DNA of 64,000 nucleotides from an uncultured Bacteroidota bacterium (lineage in GTDB: Bacteria > Bacteroidota > Bacteroidia > Bacteroidales > P3). A model generated the notes under the pieces. The model was given only the letters and a program-made list of their open reading frames with translations, was not told where the DNA came from and ran no database searches. Shown in pieces: positions 51,770-60,449 of the stretch; position 1 is the stretch's first letter; every line of letters begins with the position of its first letter. The position numbers were made by a program, and so were the translations under genes. The stretch lies in assembly GCA_902790215.1 (NCBI GenBank), contig CADAQX010000009.1, positions 1 through 64,000 of the forward strand, written 5' to 3'.

Positions 51770-52918
51770 ATGAAACGATACATTCTGATACTACTGCCTT
51801 TACTGGCTCTGAATTTCACAGTATCGGCTCAAGACACACACCGCACCTGGGACCAAGGTCCCCTCACTTGGGATGACTTCACCATTCTGACCACCGGCGG
51901 GGCTGAGCAGTCTTTCCTGCAGTATGAGATTGGCTTTGCTCCTGCCCACGACACCATCGACGGCATCCAGTCCCACTACTACCTTGCCACTGCGTGCATG
52001 ATTCCCGGTTCCTCATGGGTCTCCTCCGACCATCGCACACCGGAACTGCTGCGCTACCACCAAGTGGTGTTCGACATGCTCGAAGTGGAACGCCGCACCC
52101 TGCAACGCGCCCTCAACACTGCCGACAACACAAAGTCTTTCAACAACATGCTCCACGCATCCAGTGACAGACTCAACACCCGAATAGCCGGTTTCCGCCG
52201 TCGCACGCAGGACGGCAGCGACACCACCGACCTTGCCGCCTTCGAGCAGCAGGTGCGCCACGAACTGTCGCTGCTCCCGGCCACAAGCCGCCCATCCTAC
52301 ACTCCCCAGCCCTTTGGTTTTTGCGCCTATTTCTCCCTGGGCGCATCCTGTCCTTTCGGTTCCATGGGGCAGGACTTCACCCCGGGGTTCACCATCGGCT
52401 ACGGGTTCGACTTCTCCTGGAACCGTCATCTTTTCAACATCGAGGCTTACATGGGAAACCTTGATGCCCGGAAGCAACTGGCCTTGCTCAACACCGACCC
52501 CACGATTCAATCCCTCGACAACTTCATCAAAGGCCAGGCCTACAGTTTTTCCAACTTCAACATCGGCTATGGTTTCCTGCTCCTCGACAACCTCCACATG
52601 CAACTTGCGCCTGTTGCCGCCCTCAGCATCCGGAGCCTCGGAACCCTCCGCACCCAGACCGACCGTTTCTCCTACACCCGCCTCGAACCCGCCGTGGGTC
52701 TTACGTTCCGCTACCATTTCTGGCAGCAGAACTCCTTCCCCCGCTACAGCGCCTTATTTGGCAATAAACGCATCTCCGAGCGCGACCGCATCTCACTGCA
52801 TAGCAAGGTGATGCTATCCTACACTTCATTCCCCCGCATCGAGGGCAGTCCTGCAGGCCTCTATCTCACGACAGTGGTGGGCATAGCCTTCGGCGGCCGG
52901 TACCACAATGTTGAATAA
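51770..52918 (+). CDS. Exported protein with C-terminal barrel-like strands
   Basis: 382 aa with signal peptide MKRYILILLPLLALNFTVSA. The N-terminal half (WDQGPLTWDDF, SSDHRTPELLRYHQVVFDML) looks like the DUF922 fold, but I see no intact HExxH. The C-terminal half (from about residue 180) is amphipathic: FGFCAYFSLGASCPFGSMGQ, FTIGYGFDFSWNRHLFNIEA and a final GLYLTTVVGIAFGGRYHNVE. It may sit in the outer membrane. It follows the permease by 23 bases. Confidence 0.55.
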   Translation: MKRYILILLPLLALNFTVSAQDTHRTWDQGPLTWDDFTILTTGGAEQSFLQYEIGFAPAHDTIDGIQSHYYLATACMIPGSSWVSSDHRTPELLRYHQVVFDMLEVERRTLQRALNTADNTKSFNNMLHASSDRLNTRIAGFRRRTQDGSDTTDLAAFEQQVRHELSLLPATSRPSYTPQPFGFCAYFSLGASCPFGSMGQDFTPGFTIGYGFDFSWNRHLFNIEAYMGNLDARKQLALLNTDPTIQSLDNFIKGQAYSFSNFNIGYGFLLLDNLHMQLAPVAALSIRSLGTLRTQTDRFSYTRLEPAVGLTFRYHFWQQNSFPRYSALFGNKRISERDRISLHSKVMLSYTSFPRIEGSPAGLYLTTVVGIAFGGRYHNVE

Positions 52919-52932
52919 ACCCCAGCACAGCC

Positions 52933-53592
52933 ATGATACAGAGCCAGCAACAAATGGAAAACCTCGCCCTCGAATGGGGCTTCCTCCCTTTCTTCCGCAA
53001 CCGCGTGGAGGGCTTCTCTATCGAAGAACACACACCCGAAGAACGCTGGTTCTCGCCCGAACACCCCGGCCCGTGGGACTGGAAAGGACCCGTCATCGGC
53101 GAATGGCGGTGCGCCTACGGCAAATTCTTCGCCGGCAAAGCCGGGTTCGTCAGCCTTGAATGGCTGCCCGACTTCATCAACTGGCGCCGCAGCCAAACTC
53201 CTCTCGAAAAGATGCCCCCTGCCGCCCAGCATATCCATCAGGTGCTTGTCGAACATGAGTCGCTCCTCTCGCAAGAGCTGAAAAAGGCCAGTGGCTTCAC
53301 TCTCAGCCGGAGACGCAGTCCCGAAGGCAATGACGGATCGACCTGCGACACCCTCATCGCCCGCCTCGAAATGGCCACCTATGTCTGCATCGCCGACTTT
53401 GAATACAAGATTTCGCGCAGCGGCCAAAGCTACGGCTGGGGCGTGGCGCGCTACTGCACCCCCGAAGCCATGTACGGCAGCGGTATTGCCCTCTGCGACC
53501 GCACGCCCGAACAGAGCCGCGCCCGCATCCTCGCCCATCTGCAAAGCCTCTTCCCCAACGCCGCGCCCGCCCATCTGGAACGGATGATCTAA
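52933..53592 (+). CDS. AlkZ-related protein
   Basis: 219 aa, no signal peptide. The N-terminal part (FFRNRVEGFSIEEHTPEERW, PGPWDWKGPVIGEWRCAYGK, FFAGKAGFVSLEWLPDFINW) and DTLIARLEMATYVCIADFEY match the Bacteroidota family annotated as AlkZ-related, named for similarity to the bacterial ICL unhooking/alkyl glycosylase family; biochemical function is not established. It is the last gene of the run that includes nth, 14 bases after the barrel-like gene. Confidence 0.65.
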   Translation: MIQSQQQMENLALEWGFLPFFRNRVEGFSIEEHTPEERWFSPEHPGPWDWKGPVIGEWRCAYGKFFAGKAGFVSLEWLPDFINWRRSQTPLEKMPPAAQHIHQVLVEHESLLSQELKKASGFTLSRRRSPEGNDGSTCDTLIARLEMATYVCIADFEYKISRSGQSYGWGVARYCTPEAMYGSGIALCDRTPEQSRARILAHLQSLFPNAAPAHLERMI

Positions 53593-53778
53593 TCCCTCGG
53601 GGCGCTCTTCCCCCCAATCGTCTTCTCGTTCTTCTCCTATCGTTATCCTACATTTATCCCAAATCGGTCATTAGGGTTCCCCACTTGACATGACGAGGCC
53701 GAGAAAGCCTGTCCCATCGCCACTGAGGAACACGCGCTCTTAATAGGCCCTACCCTGTATGTAGAAACCATCAAGCGC

Positions 53779-54005
53779 CGTCATTTATTCGATCGTTATT
53801 CGATCGTTTTCCACTCTTTTTCCCTTTCACAAAGGGAAAAATGAGGGAAACATATCGAAAAACGATATGATAAAGAACGACGCAACACCGGGCTCTGAAG
53901 GCGCACTGAGGAACGTTGGGGACAAATATACGACACTATCGGAACACTGACGAAAGTTGGCGTAATACTTCACAGAATAAAGAGTAACTTCCGCGCGAAG
54001 CGGCA
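53779..54005. repeat. Dispersed intergenic repeat, copy B
   Basis: About 227 bp matching 7908-8144 over its full length. It keeps the same palindromes (TTTCCCTTT-CAC-AAAGGGAAA; CATATCG-AAAAA-CGATATG) and the same ends (CGTCATTTATTCGATCG and TTCCGCGCGAAGCGGCA). Confidence 0.85.
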
Positions 54006-54057
54006 GAAAGCAAAGTAAGAAGTAAGAGATAAGAACCAGGATTGTATGCCACTGAGA

Positions 54058-54140
54058 TATTGCTTGAATGTGTAATTGCTTGAGTAATTTGACTGCGCCA
54101 GTCACTCAGACAATCAAGCAATCAGACAATCAAGCAATAC
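54058..54140. repeat. Word-array hairpin, family A
   Basis: TTGCTTGAATGTGTAATTGC, the core TTTGACTGCGCCAG (54088-54101), then CACTCAGACAATCAAGCAAT and a second CAATCAAGCAAT word. Confidence 0.75.
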
Positions 54141-54160
54141 ACTAACGACCGATTCAGGTT

Positions 54161-54210
54161 TTATTCGTTCCAAAAGGGGAAAGAATAGAATAACGAACGA
54201 TAGTACAACG
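54161..54210. repeat. TATTCGTT-type element related to 44958-45030
   Basis: TTATTCGTTCCAAAAGGGG then GAATAGAATAACGAACGATA and GTACAACG; block order matches 44969-45030 with gaps. Confidence 0.45.
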
Positions 54211-54274
54211 GTCCCATTTTGTGTTAAAGAAGAACAAATTTTCAAAAAAAACCTTACAATCCAAAAAAATGTTG

Positions 54275-54282
54275 TATCTTTA
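54275..54282 (+). promoter_or_regulatory. Probable -7 element of recJ (TATCTTTA)
   Basis: TATCTTTA deviates from TAnnTTTG at the last base. It lies inside the palindrome GTTGTA-TCTT-TACAAC, 13 bases before the recJ ATG. Confidence 0.4.
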
Positions 54283-54295
54283 CAACCAGTAAAAA

Positions 54296-56117
54296 ATGAA
54301 AGAAAAACGTTGGATATTAAGGGAAGATTATGACAAAGAGGTAGTTAAAAAACTTGCGGAAGCATTAGGAGTTGACGAAATTATCGCCACGCTGCTTGTG
54401 TTTCTTCCGTCCAAGCTTGGACCAATTGCATGACCCTTTCCTGATGAAGGACATGGACCGCGCCATTGCACGCATCAATGAGGCGGTACGCCGCCACGAG
54501 CGAATCCTGGTATATGGGGATTACGACGTGGACGGCACATCGGCTGTTGCTCTGGTGTACTCCTACCTCAGTACATTCCACCGCAACATCGACTTTTACA
54601 TCCCCGACCGCGACAGCGAGGGGTACGGCATTTCATTTAAAGGCATTGACTACGCCCGCGACACTGGGGTGAAGTTGATTATTGCCCTTGACTGCGGCAT
54701 CAAGGCCATGGAACAGGTGGCCTATGCCGCAGGGTTCGGCATCGACTTTATCATCGGCGACCACCATCTGCCCGACGGCGACAATATCCCCGCCGCCGTG
54801 GCGGTGCTCGACCCCAAGCGCGAGGACTGCCCCTATCCTTACAAGGAGCTGTCCGGCTGCGGCATCGGCTTCAAGATTGTGGAAGCCCACCAGGAACAGC
54901 GGGTGGGTGTACGCCTGTGCGACGCACCTGACAGCCTTGACGAGGCCCGGCGCGAGAAACGCGACGCCCTGCAGCTGCGTCTGCTCAAATACCTGGACTT
55001 GGTGGCCGTGAGCATCGCCTCCGACATCGTGCCGATCATGGGAGAAAACCGCGTGCTTGCCTCCTACGGCCTGAAGGTCATCAACACCCATCCCCGTCCC
55101 GGCATCGAGGCCATTCTGCGCTACGGACATGTGGACCGCCGCCCAGCCTCCCAGCCGGGAGCCACGGAACAACCGGCTCAGCCGCAGCAGGCAGGCTATT
55201 TCGAGAAAGAGCTGAACATTACCGACCTGGTGTTTCTGGTGGGTCCACGCATCAATGCCGCAGGCCGGATACGAAGCGCCTTCGACTCCGTAAGGTTGCT
55301 GCTGAGTGACAATCCCGCACAGGCGGAGCTGCTGGCAAAGGAAATCGACGAGTTCAACAAGCAGCGCAAAGACCTCGACAGTGCGGCCACCGAGGAGGCC
55401 AAACACCGCATCGAGGCCGATGCTGTGATGCGCGGACGCAAAAGCATAGTACTTTACGACGAGAACTGGCACAAGGGCGTGGTGGGCATTGTGGCCTCCC
55501 GCTTAGTGGAGGCGTTCTACAAACCCACGGTTATCTTTACCAAATCCACCACCGACGACCTCTACACGGGGTCGGCACGCAGCATCAAGGAGTTCGACGT
55601 GCATGCCGCCCTGGAGCAGTGCAGCGACCTGCTGGAGCATTTCGGCGGTCACCGCTGTGCGGCGGGAGTGTCGGTAAAGCCCGAAAACCTGGAGGCTTTC
55701 AAGCTGCGCTTTGAGGAGGTGGTGAACAACACCCTGCCGCCCGAGGTCATGACTCCGGAGATAGAGATTGACGCCGAGATAGACTTCGGCAAGCATATCA
55801 CGCCCAAGTTCCTGCGCATATTGAAGCAGTTCGGTCCCTTCGGCCCTGAGAACAATATGCCAGTGTTTATGTCGCACAGCTTGGTGGACACGGGTTACCC
55901 CCGCGTGGTGGGCACCAACCACTTGAAGTTTAATGTCATCTCCCTGCTGTCGCGGTCGCGGTCGTTCCCTGCCATCGGTTTCCAGCTGGGCAAGCACTTC
56001 CCCCGCGTCAAGAAAGGGGAACCTTTCACCATCTGCTACACGCTGGAAGAGAACTACTGGAACGGCAGAACCGACATACAAATCAACGTGAAAGACCTCC
56101 GCTTCGACGAAGACTAA
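54296..56117 (+). pseudogene. recJ: Single-stranded-DNA exonuclease RecJ, frameshifted by a short deletion
   Basis: The first 35 codons from ATG 54296 (MKEKRWILREDYDKEVVKKL...ATLLV) are the normal Bacteroidota RecJ N-terminus, but this frame stops at 54431-54433. The rest continues in another frame from 54402 (FFRPSLDQLHDPFLMKDMD) to 56117. Between LLV and FFRPSL about twelve residues of the family (xRGxxTFxxAxx) are missing, a net loss of about 35 bases. Downstream motifs are intact: DYDVDG, ALDCGIKA, DHHLPDG, GPRINAAGR, HKGVVGIVASRL. A Pro/Gln-rich insert lies near 55142-55195. An ATG at 54444 could still give a protein with the DHH core. It could be a real pseudogene or an assembly error. 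Confidence 0.8.
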
Positions 56118-56169
56118 ACAAGCGTTTCTATTCCAAAGGGAATCCTCAGACATATAAATAATCCTGAAA

Positions 56170-56211
56170 GGGCAAAAGCATTACATTTAAGAATGGCTTT
56201 TGCCCTTTCTG
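56170..56211 (+). terminator. Rho-independent terminator of recJ
   Basis: 10-bp perfect stem GGGCAAAAGC / GCTTTTGCCC with a 16-nt loop, followed by TTTCT. Confidence 0.8.
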
Positions 56212-56281
56212 GCAAGAGGGAGATATCGTCCCCCTAATAGATTGCATTGCGCAACTTGACTGTTCGGGTTGCTGTGGGCAA

Positions 56282-57106
56282 CTATTGTATGTTGACCACC
56301 GGCATCAAGCGAATAAATTCGGGTAAAATCATGTTGTTGTGCGTGGTAGTCAGTGTGGTAATCACACTGTTGTCCGTACCTTTCACTACAACGGTAAAGC
56401 CCTGTGTAAAGGCGCCCATCCGGGTGACAAAGACGCAGGTCTGAGGTGTAGAGGAAAGAGTGAGACCGCCAGGGCAAGTCAAAGTGATTGTGGTCACGGG
56501 ATTCACAAGAGTGAAGTTCGTCGGATTGAGTGGATCAAAACCCACGGGGTTGACTCTGAGTTGTCCCGCCAATGCCTCACCACGGTTTCCTGTTATTTCT
56601 ATGCTGCCGATGGTGCAATTACCTGTGAGAGGAATGGCCAGTACTCCACAAGGGCTGTGGAAAGTGAAGGCAGTACCACTGCCACCGTTGTATGCGGCAA
56701 TAGGATAGGTATTGGGAGCGAAAGAACCATTGGCAAAGGTCTGATTGGCGTTGAGGGTCAGATAGACGTAGCCGCCTGTCAAGTCGCTGGAGTTGGCTGC
56801 GGGATAGAAAGCGCAGTAGGCTGCGTTGGGGTCAATCTGGTCATTGCTTACGAAAGTAGTCTGCACCACATCGTGGTTGGTAGTGGTGAAGAGGTGGGAT
56901 GCACCCGCTGCATCGTACACCTTGATTTGGTCGCCCGAATTCCACATGAGGTAATTGCCAGTGCCAATATAGGTCTTGCCATCACTGTTGGGCTGTGTCA
57001 ACTCAGCGGTGATGCGGTTGGTGAATTGCTCTTCATTCTTCTGGCACGAGGTGGCGGCAATGGTCACAAGGGCGCATAAGCCCATTATTCTCAATGTCTT
57101 TTTCAT
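56282..57106 (-). CDS. Fimbrillin-like lipoprotein
   Basis: 274 aa with a lipoprotein signal: MKKTLRIMGLCALVTIAATS then Cys. The mature part begins QKNEEQFTNRITAELTQPNS and is all-beta with many Thr/Asn, such as YLMWNSGDQIKVYDAAGAS, ITGNRGEALAGQLRVN and TTHNNMILPEFIRLMPVVNI. The WNSGDQIxVYD segment is typical of fimbrillin (Mfa/FimA-like) and related surface proteins in Bacteroidales. It lies 28 bases downstream of a 52-codon gene; both share the promoter at 57374. Confidence 0.65.
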   Translation of the reverse strand: MKKTLRIMGLCALVTIAATSCQKNEEQFTNRITAELTQPNSDGKTYIGTGNYLMWNSGDQIKVYDAAGASHLFTTTNHDVVQTTFVSNDQIDPNAAYCAFYPAANSSDLTGGYVYLTLNANQTFANGSFAPNTYPIAAYNGGSGTAFTFHSPCGVLAIPLTGNCTIGSIEITGNRGEALAGQLRVNPVGFDPLNPTNFTLVNPVTTITLTCPGGLTLSSTPQTCVFVTRMGAFTQGFTVVVKGTDNSVITTLTTTHNNMILPEFIRLMPVVNIQ

Positions 57107-57134
57107 TGCTTCTCGATCTTTAAGGGGTTATACA

Positions 57135-57293
57135 TTACCATTGACCCGGTATAGTTCCGAAATGGAAGCCACCCGAAGGGTCAGTTGTTGTCCCGCTGGT
57201 TTCCTGACGACTGAGTGCGTAGCCGTCTTCCACAACTACCAGCATTTGCCTGATTTGGGGAGTCAGGTATTCCCGTTTGCATTTTTCTTTCAT
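57135..57293 (-). CDS. Small protein of 52 aa upstream of the fimbrillin-like gene
   Basis: An ATG at 57293 opens a 52-codon frame: MKEKCKREYLTPQIRQMLVV, then VEDGYALSRQETSGTTTDPS, ending PGQW. Short proteins of the pattern Y-x-x-P-x(n)-V-x(n)-G-x-A-L-S preceding surface lipoprotein genes are frequent in Bacteroidales and their role is unknown. The frame is bracketed by a good promoter (57374-57406) and by the lipoprotein gene 28 bases downstream. Confidence 0.55.
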   Translation of the reverse strand: MKEKCKREYLTPQIRQMLVVVEDGYALSRQETSGTTTDPSGGFHFGTIPGQW

Positions 57294-57373
57294 GGTGTTT
57301 GGGTATTAAATACTTTTATTATCAATTAATTACGTTTTTCAAATCAAGTTATCCGTCCTTCACTTAGAATAAA

Positions 57374-57406
57374 CAAAGATACACATTTTATTTTATTGCA
57401 CAACCT
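57374..57406 (-). promoter_or_regulatory. Promoter of the small protein/fimbrillin-like pair (TTG, 19 bp, TATCTTTG)
   Basis: On the minus strand TTG near 57401-57403, 19 bases of mostly A/T, and TATCTTTG at 57374-57381. About 80 bases separate it from the small-protein ATG. Confidence 0.7.
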
Positions 57407-57560
57407 TTCTGCACAAAAAAACAATTATTTTCACACTTCATGTGCAATATTTTCTAAGGTATTACGTTTAAGTAAACAACCACATCATGTTAGGGATTAC
57501 TAGACCTTTCACCGATGAGGTTTTCATTTACATCATCGTTTAACCTTAATGCGAAACACA

Positions 57561-59231
57561 ATGGCTGACGACAAGAAGATTATTTTCTCGATGGTAGGCG
57601 TAGGCAAGCTGATACCGCCTTCGCGCCAGATATTAAAGGACATATACCTTTCGTTCTTTTACGGTGCCAAGATAGGCATCATCGGTTTGAACGGTTCGGG
57701 CAAGTCGAGCCTGCTGAAGATTATCGCCGGCGTGGACAAGGACTATCAAGGCGAGGTGGTCTTCTCGCCCGGCTACAGCGTGGGCTATCTGGAACAGGAG
57801 CCCAAGCTGGACGACAGCAAGACAGTCAAAGAAGTGGTGCAGGAGGCAGTGCAGCCCATTGTGGATGCCCTGAAAGAGTATGAGGATGTGAACAACGCCT
57901 TTGCCGAGCCGGATGCAGACTTCGACAAGCTGTGCCAGCGGCAAGGTGAGTTAACCGAACTGTTAGAGCAATACGATGCCTGGAACCTCGACAGCCGGCT
58001 GGAGCGCGCCATGGATGCCCTGCGCTGTCCCGACGAGGACGAGCCGGTGAAGAACCTCAGCGGCGGCGAGCGGAGACGTGTGGCACTATGCCGCCTGCTG
58101 CTTCAGGAACCAGACATCCTGCTGCTTGACGAGCCCACCAACCATTTGGATGCCGAAAGCATCGACTGGCTTGAGCAGCATTTGCGCCAGTATAAGGGCA
58201 CAGTCATTGCGGTGACCCACGACCGCTATTTCCTCGACAATGTGGCAGGCTGGATTCTCGAACTCGACCGCGGCGAAGGTATTCCCTGGCAGGGCAACTA
58301 CAGCAGTTGGCTTGACCAAAAGACACAGCGTCTGGCCATGGAAGAGAAGCAGGAGAGCAAGCGTCGCAAGACTCTGCAGCGCGAGCTGGAATGGGTGCGC
58401 ATGGCTCCCAAGGCAAGGCACGCCAAGGGCAAGGCCCGTCTGGCAGCCTACGACCGCATGATGAACGAGGATGTGAAAGAGAAAGAACAGAATCTGGAGA
58501 TATTCATCCCCAACGGACCACGACTGGGCAACAAGGTATTGGAAGTGGAGGGCGTCAGCAAGGCCTATGGCGACAAGCTGCTGTATGAAAACCTCACCTT
58601 CAGTCTGCCTCCCGCTGGAATAGTAGGCATCATCGGTCCCAACGGGTGCGGCAAAACCACCCTCTTCCGCCTAATCATGGGACTGGAGAAGCCCGACACA
58701 GGCACCTTTACCGTGGGCGAGACAGTGAAGATAGGCTATGTGGACCAACAGCATGTGCAGATTGACCCCGAAAAGAGCGTCTATGACATAGTGTCGGAGG
58801 GCAACGAGCTGATTAGCATGGGAGGCCGGCTGGTGAATGCCCGTGCCTATATCTCGCGCTTCAACTTCACCGGCACAGACCAAAGCAAGAAAGCGGGTGT
58901 GCTGAGCGGCGGCGAGCGCAACCGCCTGCATCTGGCCTTGACGCTGAAGAGTGAGGCCAACGTATTGCTTTTGGACGAGCCCACCAACGATATTGACGTG
59001 AACACCATGCGCGCCCTGGAGGAAGGCTTGGAGAACTTTGCCGGCTGCGCCGTAGTCATCAGCCACGACCGCTGGTTCCTCGACCGCATCTGTACCCATA
59101 TACTGGCCTTTGAGGGCGACTCACAGGTCTATTTCTTTGAGGGCAGCTACAGCGAATATGAAGAGAACCGCCGCAAACGCCTCGGCGATGACGCTCCGCA
59201 CCGTCTGCGCTACAAGAAACTGATGAAATAA
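57561..59231 (+). CDS. ettA: ABC-F protein EttA (energy-dependent translational throttle)
   Basis: EttA binds the ribosomal E site and gates early elongation according to energy level. The 556-aa product has two ABC domains: Walker A GLNGSGKSS and GPNGCGKTT; signatures NLSGGERRR and VLSGGERNR; Walker B LLLDEPTNHLD and LLLDEPTNDID. The linker between them includes a QRELEWVRMAPKARHAKGKA segment, the P-site-tRNA interaction region, and the arm insertion within domain 1. No transmembrane domain. The start at 57561 (MADDKKIIFSMVGVGKLIPP) is the usual N-terminus; ATG 57549 would add four residues. Confidence 0.92.
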   Translation: MADDKKIIFSMVGVGKLIPPSRQILKDIYLSFFYGAKIGIIGLNGSGKSSLLKIIAGVDKDYQGEVVFSPGYSVGYLEQEPKLDDSKTVKEVVQEAVQPIVDALKEYEDVNNAFAEPDADFDKLCQRQGELTELLEQYDAWNLDSRLERAMDALRCPDEDEPVKNLSGGERRRVALCRLLLQEPDILLLDEPTNHLDAESIDWLEQHLRQYKGTVIAVTHDRYFLDNVAGWILELDRGEGIPWQGNYSSWLDQKTQRLAMEEKQESKRRKTLQRELEWVRMAPKARHAKGKARLAAYDRMMNEDVKEKEQNLEIFIPNGPRLGNKVLEVEGVSKAYGDKLLYENLTFSLPPAGIVGIIGPNGCGKTTLFRLIMGLEKPDTGTFTVGETVKIGYVDQQHVQIDPEKSVYDIVSEGNELISMGGRLVNARAYISRFNFTGTDQSKKAGVLSGGERNRLHLALTLKSEANVLLLDEPTNDIDVNTMRALEEGLENFAGCAVVISHDRWFLDRICTHILAFEGDSQVYFFEGSYSEYEENRRKRLGDDAPHRLRYKKLMK

Positions 59232-59235
59232 GTGA

Positions 59236-59309
59236 CAATTGAAAATTGAAAGTTGAAAATTGAAAGTTGCTGCCGCACCCGGACAATTCTCAACTCTCAA
59301 CTTTTTCAA
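59236..59309. repeat. Word-array hairpin, family B
   Basis: AATTGAAAATTGAAAGTTG and AAAATTGAAAG words, the core GTTGCTGCCGCACCCGGA (59266-59283), then CAATTCTCAACTCTCAACTT. It lies 13 bases before the next start codon. Confidence 0.75.
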
Positions 59310-59321
59310 TAATTCATACTT

Positions 59322-59777
59322 ATGAAAAAGATAATACTGATACTCTTAATCCTCATCTCTCATTTCTCATTTCTCAATTCTCTATGGGCACAGGAGATTG
59401 GTGTGGAATATGATGAACACGGACGTCCGTTTAGATCCTCGCACAGGGTGGTCGATGCCAACGACCGCTTGGCGGTACTGATTACCTACACCTACGACAG
59501 CACAGGCGTGGTGGAGACCCGCACCCTGCAGAGCTACGACAAGCAGGGTCGCCCAGTACGCAAAGAGGTTTATACAGTGGATGAATACCTCCTCTACACA
59601 GAGGAAAACAAATACGACAGTCACGGCAACCGCACCCGCTGCATCCAGACCACATACGACGAAGACGGTAAGCCCACCGAGACGGTATATAAATACCGCT
59701 ACAGCAAGCAACCCGACGGCACGTGGAAACTGGTCAGCATCCTCCTAAACGGGAAGGAGGTCCTGCTTGAGGAATAA
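59322..59777 (+). CDS. Small exported protein with YD-like pattern
   Basis: 151 aa with signal peptide MKKIILILLILISHFSFLNS ending LWAQ. The mature part has repeated Y-D-x-x-G-R/N patterns (VEYDEHGRPFRSS, SYDKQGRPVRKEV, KYDSHGNRTRC, TYDEDGKPTETV), like short RHS/YD repeats. Function unknown. The signal-peptide codons at 59353-59384 are made of repeated CTCATTT words. It overlaps the next gene by 11 bases. Confidence 0.65.
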   Translation: MKKIILILLILISHFSFLNSLWAQEIGVEYDEHGRPFRSSHRVVDANDRLAVLITYTYDSTGVVETRTLQSYDKQGRPVRKEVYTVDEYLLYTEENKYDSHGNRTRCIQTTYDEDGKPTETVYKYRYSKQPDGTWKLVSILLNGKEVLLEE

Positions 59778-60282
59778 GGTCAAAACCCTGGCAGTGTCTG
59801 TGGCAATATTGACGGTGCCATGCCTGCTATTCTATCTGATACAGAGACACGACAAGCGCGAAGATTGTGAGTCGGCCAAAGCATTCGACCTACTGGTCAA
59901 GACCATCTATTTCGAAGGCGATGTACTGTCCGCGCCAGTATGCAACAACTCCACCCTGCTATGCATCAAGCTTGACACCACCAGTGTCGACTCGTTCTAT
60001 CATTTCAACCGTGGTGGTTGGGCCCTCTTCATCCGCAATGGTATGGCAGTCATGCCTATCGGGATGATTGACAAGTATGATTCGGCAGACATCTTCATGG
60101 CCACTGCCCAACGAGTGGTTCTAAACAAAGACCACAACAAAAGGGTCCTATTCATACGAGGCAATGACACCCTACCCCAATACCTCGACCTCTGGCCAGC
60201 AAAACTGGAAGAAGTGCACCTACTGACAGCATGGGAAGAAGCGCAGGACTCTCTAATACAACTGCTAAGAAAGACATCTTAA
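59767..60282 (+). CDS. Hypothetical membrane-anchored protein
   Basis: 171 aa from a TTG at 59767 (MRNKVKTLAVSVAILTVPCL, then LFYLIQRH), giving one N-terminal transmembrane helix and a mostly exported domain with FNRGGWALFIRNGMAVMPI and LFIRGNDTLPQYL. No family is recognised. It overlaps the preceding gene by 11 bases, which supports coupling. A GTG at 59794 is a possible alternative start. Confidence 0.5.
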   Translation: MRNKVKTLAVSVAILTVPCLLFYLIQRHDKREDCESAKAFDLLVKTIYFEGDVLSAPVCNNSTLLCIKLDTTSVDSFYHFNRGGWALFIRNGMAVMPIGMIDKYDSADIFMATAQRVVLNKDHNKRVLFIRGNDTLPQYLDLWPAKLEEVHLLTAWEEAQDSLIQLLRKTS

Positions 60283-60367
60283 TTATTTATCACTTCCTTT
60301 TCATATTCTTGAATCCTGTTTATGGCAGGGGAAAAGTTAAATATTTTATAGTTTCGTTTTTTTTATG

Positions 60368-60375
60368 TACATTTG
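60368..60375 (+). promoter_or_regulatory. -7 promoter element of the DUF5020 gene (TACATTTG)
   Basis: TACATTTG fits TAnnTTTG, preceded by a T8 run, 74 bases upstream of the ATG. Confidence 0.65.
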
Positions 60376-60449
60376 CAGTGTCGTTTAGCGGCAACTGAAA
60401 TGTTAAATATCACTATAAAACAATTATTATCAACAAAAACAATCACACC

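Larger units (their letters stand above)
53593..54274. other. Gene-free stretch rich in repeats
   Basis: About 680 bases without a supported gene between the AlkZ-related gene and recJ. It contains an AAATCGGTCATTAGGGTT motif (53662-53679, identical to 27495-27512), dispersed repeat copy B (53779-54005), a family A hairpin (54058-54140) and a TATTCGTT element (54161-54210). Open frames here cross the repeat and are not conserved between its copies. Confidence 0.65.

Noticed and set aside
53779-54140. Insertion sequence or integrated element
   Set aside because: No transposase or integrase, no terminal inverted repeats or target duplication could be seen at the ends of the repeat.
57549-57560. 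Earlier start of ettA at ATG 57549
   Set aside because: The family N-terminus MADDKKI begins at 57561; the extra four residues have no counterpart that I know, although this cannot be excluded.
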